Assembly: GCA_944358705.1 (NCBI GenBank)
Contig: CALVRR010000005.1
Span: 1-64,000 of the forward strand
DNA length: 64,000 bases
Reading direction: 5' to 3'
Origin: an uncultured Bacilli bacterium
GTDB taxonomy: Bacteria; Bacillota_I; Bacilli_A; RF39; UBA660
Shown here: piece after piece, positions 62,480-64,000 of the stretch
Layout of the letters: every line of letters starts with the position of its first letter
How positions within the stretch are numbered: the first letter of the stretch is position 1
The notes under the pieces: model-generated
The model's input: only the letters and a program-made list of their open reading frames with translations
Databases searched by the model: none
What the model was told of the DNA's origin: nothing
Position numbers and translations under genes: made by a program

Positions 62480-64000
62480 TTTGTTCCTCCTGTTATTAAT
62501 TTTGTTCTTACCTTTTGGCGTTCTATCTCTTGCATATTGGTTCCTGCGGTTATACAATCGAACACCCCAATTGGAGTGAATTTTTCTAATTGGGATAAGT
62601 TTCTTACAACTTTTGGTTTTGAGAAAATTACTCCTCCGATAGTATATGTTCTCGTGGTTTCTTGATCGATTGGTAATGATTTCATCGGTACGATATCCAG
62701 GTTTTCTTTCCTTTCTATATATGGGGTTATTTCCCTATATGTTTCTACATTTTCTTCTGGTAACAAGAAATGAGGGCTTTCTAAAATTCCTTCTACTTCT
62801 TCTTTGGTGGTTGGAAGTGGGATATCTAATGCTTTTAATACTTCTAAGCGATTCCAAGCTTTGTCATCATAATTTAACAATTCCATATTACTTTCTAATA
62901 AGGTTTCGTATCCTAATTCTAAAACTTTATCTATTTTTCTTGCTAAATTAGGATGATTTAAAAACGGTACATTTTTTACTTCCATCCAGTTTAGTGGAAG
63001 TAGATATTCTTGTAAAGTTGATAAATTATTTTCTAAATAAGATGGTCTAGCAAATAATACTTCTTGATGTAGATGCATAGTACTTGGATTGACTCTATTT
63101 TCTTGTAAAATTCTCTGATTCGTTGTTAATACTTGGTAGTGGGGTTTTTTCGTGTCAAATAGAGTTGTATTTTCTTTTACAAACGCTTCTGTCATTACTC
63201 CACTTTTTATTAACATACCTAACTCTTGAACTCTAGATGGTGTTGAAGTTTTTAAAACGGTTTCTACGTCTTGAATATTAAGTTTTTTTAATCTTTCTAA
63301 CATGTATTCTAATTCTGGAATGGACTTTGTCATGTAACTATCTAGATTGTCTGTAGATAAGTTATTTCTTAGTAAAAATTCTTTATATTCTGCACTTTCT
63401 TTTCTAAATACATTCTGGTAATCAGATTCTACTTGTTCTTGATAAGCTAAATTGTGTAAATAAATATATTTTAGTATTTCTATACGAAGAAGAGGATTGG
63501 AGATTTTTTCAGTGATTTCTTCTACATTTCTTATTACTCTATCTGTTTTTGCTTTCGAAAACAACTTTTCTAATTGCTTATAATCTCTCATTTGTTTATT
63601 TAAATTTCTTTTTCTAGCACTTTCTTGTTTTTCTAGTTTTTCATAATAACTTTTTAGTACCTCTAAGGCTTTAAATAATCTTTTTTTATCAACTATTGCT
63701 TCCCAACTTTTTCCAGTTATCTTTTCTATTTCTTCTTTCGATGCCTTAATATTATCTTGTTTTAGGAAGTGTATCAATTCTTCTCCAATGGATTCTTTAA
63801 ATTCTCCACTTTCTTTCATCATTTTTACTAAACTAAGAGCTTCTTTTACATCGTTATCTTCTCTTTCTAATAAATTTAGTAATTTTTCAATATCACACCC
63901 ACCCTTTTTTATCTCATTTAAATTTTTCTTCATTTTTTCTCTTGATAATTCTTTTCTTCGAAATATTTTATTAAATAAGGTAGGTTTTATTGGTTCGTTT
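62476..64000 (-). CDS. Array protein L4 (long family), N-terminus outside window
   Basis: The frame is open to the window edge, past the ATG at 63933, so the true start lies beyond 64000. At least 508 residues are visible. Signature RTYTIGGVIFSKPKVVRNLS near the end and the repeat-like LLNYDDKAWNRLEVLKALDI and FLLPEENVETYRE link it to L1-L3. Its stop overlaps the start of S3. Presumably another S gene lies upstream outside the window. Confidence 0.65.
   Translation of the reverse strand, partial: NEPIKPTLFNKIFRRKELSREKMKKNLNEIKKGGCDIEKLLNLLEREDNDVKEALSLVKMMKESGEFKESIGEELIHFLKQDNIKASKEEIEKITGKSWEAIVDKKRLFKALEVLKSYYEKLEKQESARKRNLNKQMRDYKQLEKLFSKAKTDRVIRNVEEITEKISNPLLRIEILKYIYLHNLAYQEQVESDYQNVFRKESAEYKEFLLRNNLSTDNLDSYMTKSIPELEYMLERLKKLNIQDVETVLKTSTPSRVQELGMLIKSGVMTEAFVKENTTLFDTKKPHYQVLTTNQRILQENRVNPSTMHLHQEVLFARPSYLENNLSTLQEYLLPLNWMEVKNVPFLNHPNLARKIDKVLELGYETLLESNMELLNYDDKAWNRLEVLKALDIPLPTTKEEVEGILESPHFLLPEENVETYREITPYIERKENLDIVPMKSLPIDQETTRTYTIGGVIFSKPKVVRNLSQLEKFTPIGVFDCITAGTNMQEIERQKVRTKLITGGTK

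Overview
The window is AT-rich, tightly packed DNA of a low-GC Bacillota, most likely an uncultured gut lineage of class Bacilli (inferred from gene content, not from a marker search). Signs of this: a ribosomal L27 with a cleavable N-terminal extension next to its protease Prp, an L21 leader upstream of rplU, a YolD-like protein next to a Y-family polymerase, a YtrA-type GntR regulator heading an ABC operon, and a spore protein gene of the SspI family. UGA acts as a stop (several ATGA stop/start overlaps), so the standard bacterial code applies. All protein genes lie on the minus strand except sspI at 44.65 kb, so the operons read from high to low coordinates.

Layout, low to high. 0-6.7 kb: Ig-like protein, flavin reductase, an ABC-F ATPase behind an elaborate leader (two leader peptides, a terminator and a three-way competing stem over its ribosome site), a YugP-type protease, and a MacB-like exporter run by a MarR repressor. 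6.78-7.1 kb: a small locus built like a par/fst type I toxin-antitoxin module. 7.3-21 kb: accessory genes (XRE, GNAT, DUF1287, YolD/Y-polymerase under a LexA-like box, Nudix, cupin, RibD-like, phosphatase, MmcQ-EVE, peptidase E, a DinD/Bro-N gene with a candidate LexA box). 21.4-34.6 kb: GntR-ABC operon, AlkD, YbaK, an Imm26-domain protein, a second ABC-F ATPase, an overlapping run (GNAT, flavodoxin-like, Sel1, ankyrin-like), Tag and DUF1653. 34.6-52.2 kb: conserved housekeeping genes (tgt, trmD, rimM, SpoU methylase, obg, rpmA, prp, rplU) mixed with unrecognised lineage-specific genes, two GreA-like paralogs and an orphan Hpt-receiver protein.

52.2-64 kb: the most unusual part. It is a tandem array of two protein families that alternate, a short one (S) and a long helical one (L): L4-S3-L3, then a DinG-type helicase, then S2-L2-S1-L1. 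Stop and start codons overlap within most of the array. The L proteins share a C-terminal signature. Two of the three S proteins carry a C-terminal region that resembles RelE/HigB toxins by eye; the third lacks it. I know of no described system with this composition.

A second theme is gene decay. Five genes with otherwise readable frames carry a nonsense codon or a one-A loss in a poly-A run (aldo/keto reductase, a deoxyribosyltransferase-like gene, a YjdF-like membrane protein, a GreA-like gene and a hypothetical at 44 kb). In addition there is an alpha/beta-hydrolase remnant and a degenerate small frame at 21.2 kb. The poly-A losses could be sequencing errors, real decay or frameshifting; the nonsense changes are less easily explained as errors. 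I saw no tRNA, rRNA, CRISPR array, insertion sequence or complete prophage.
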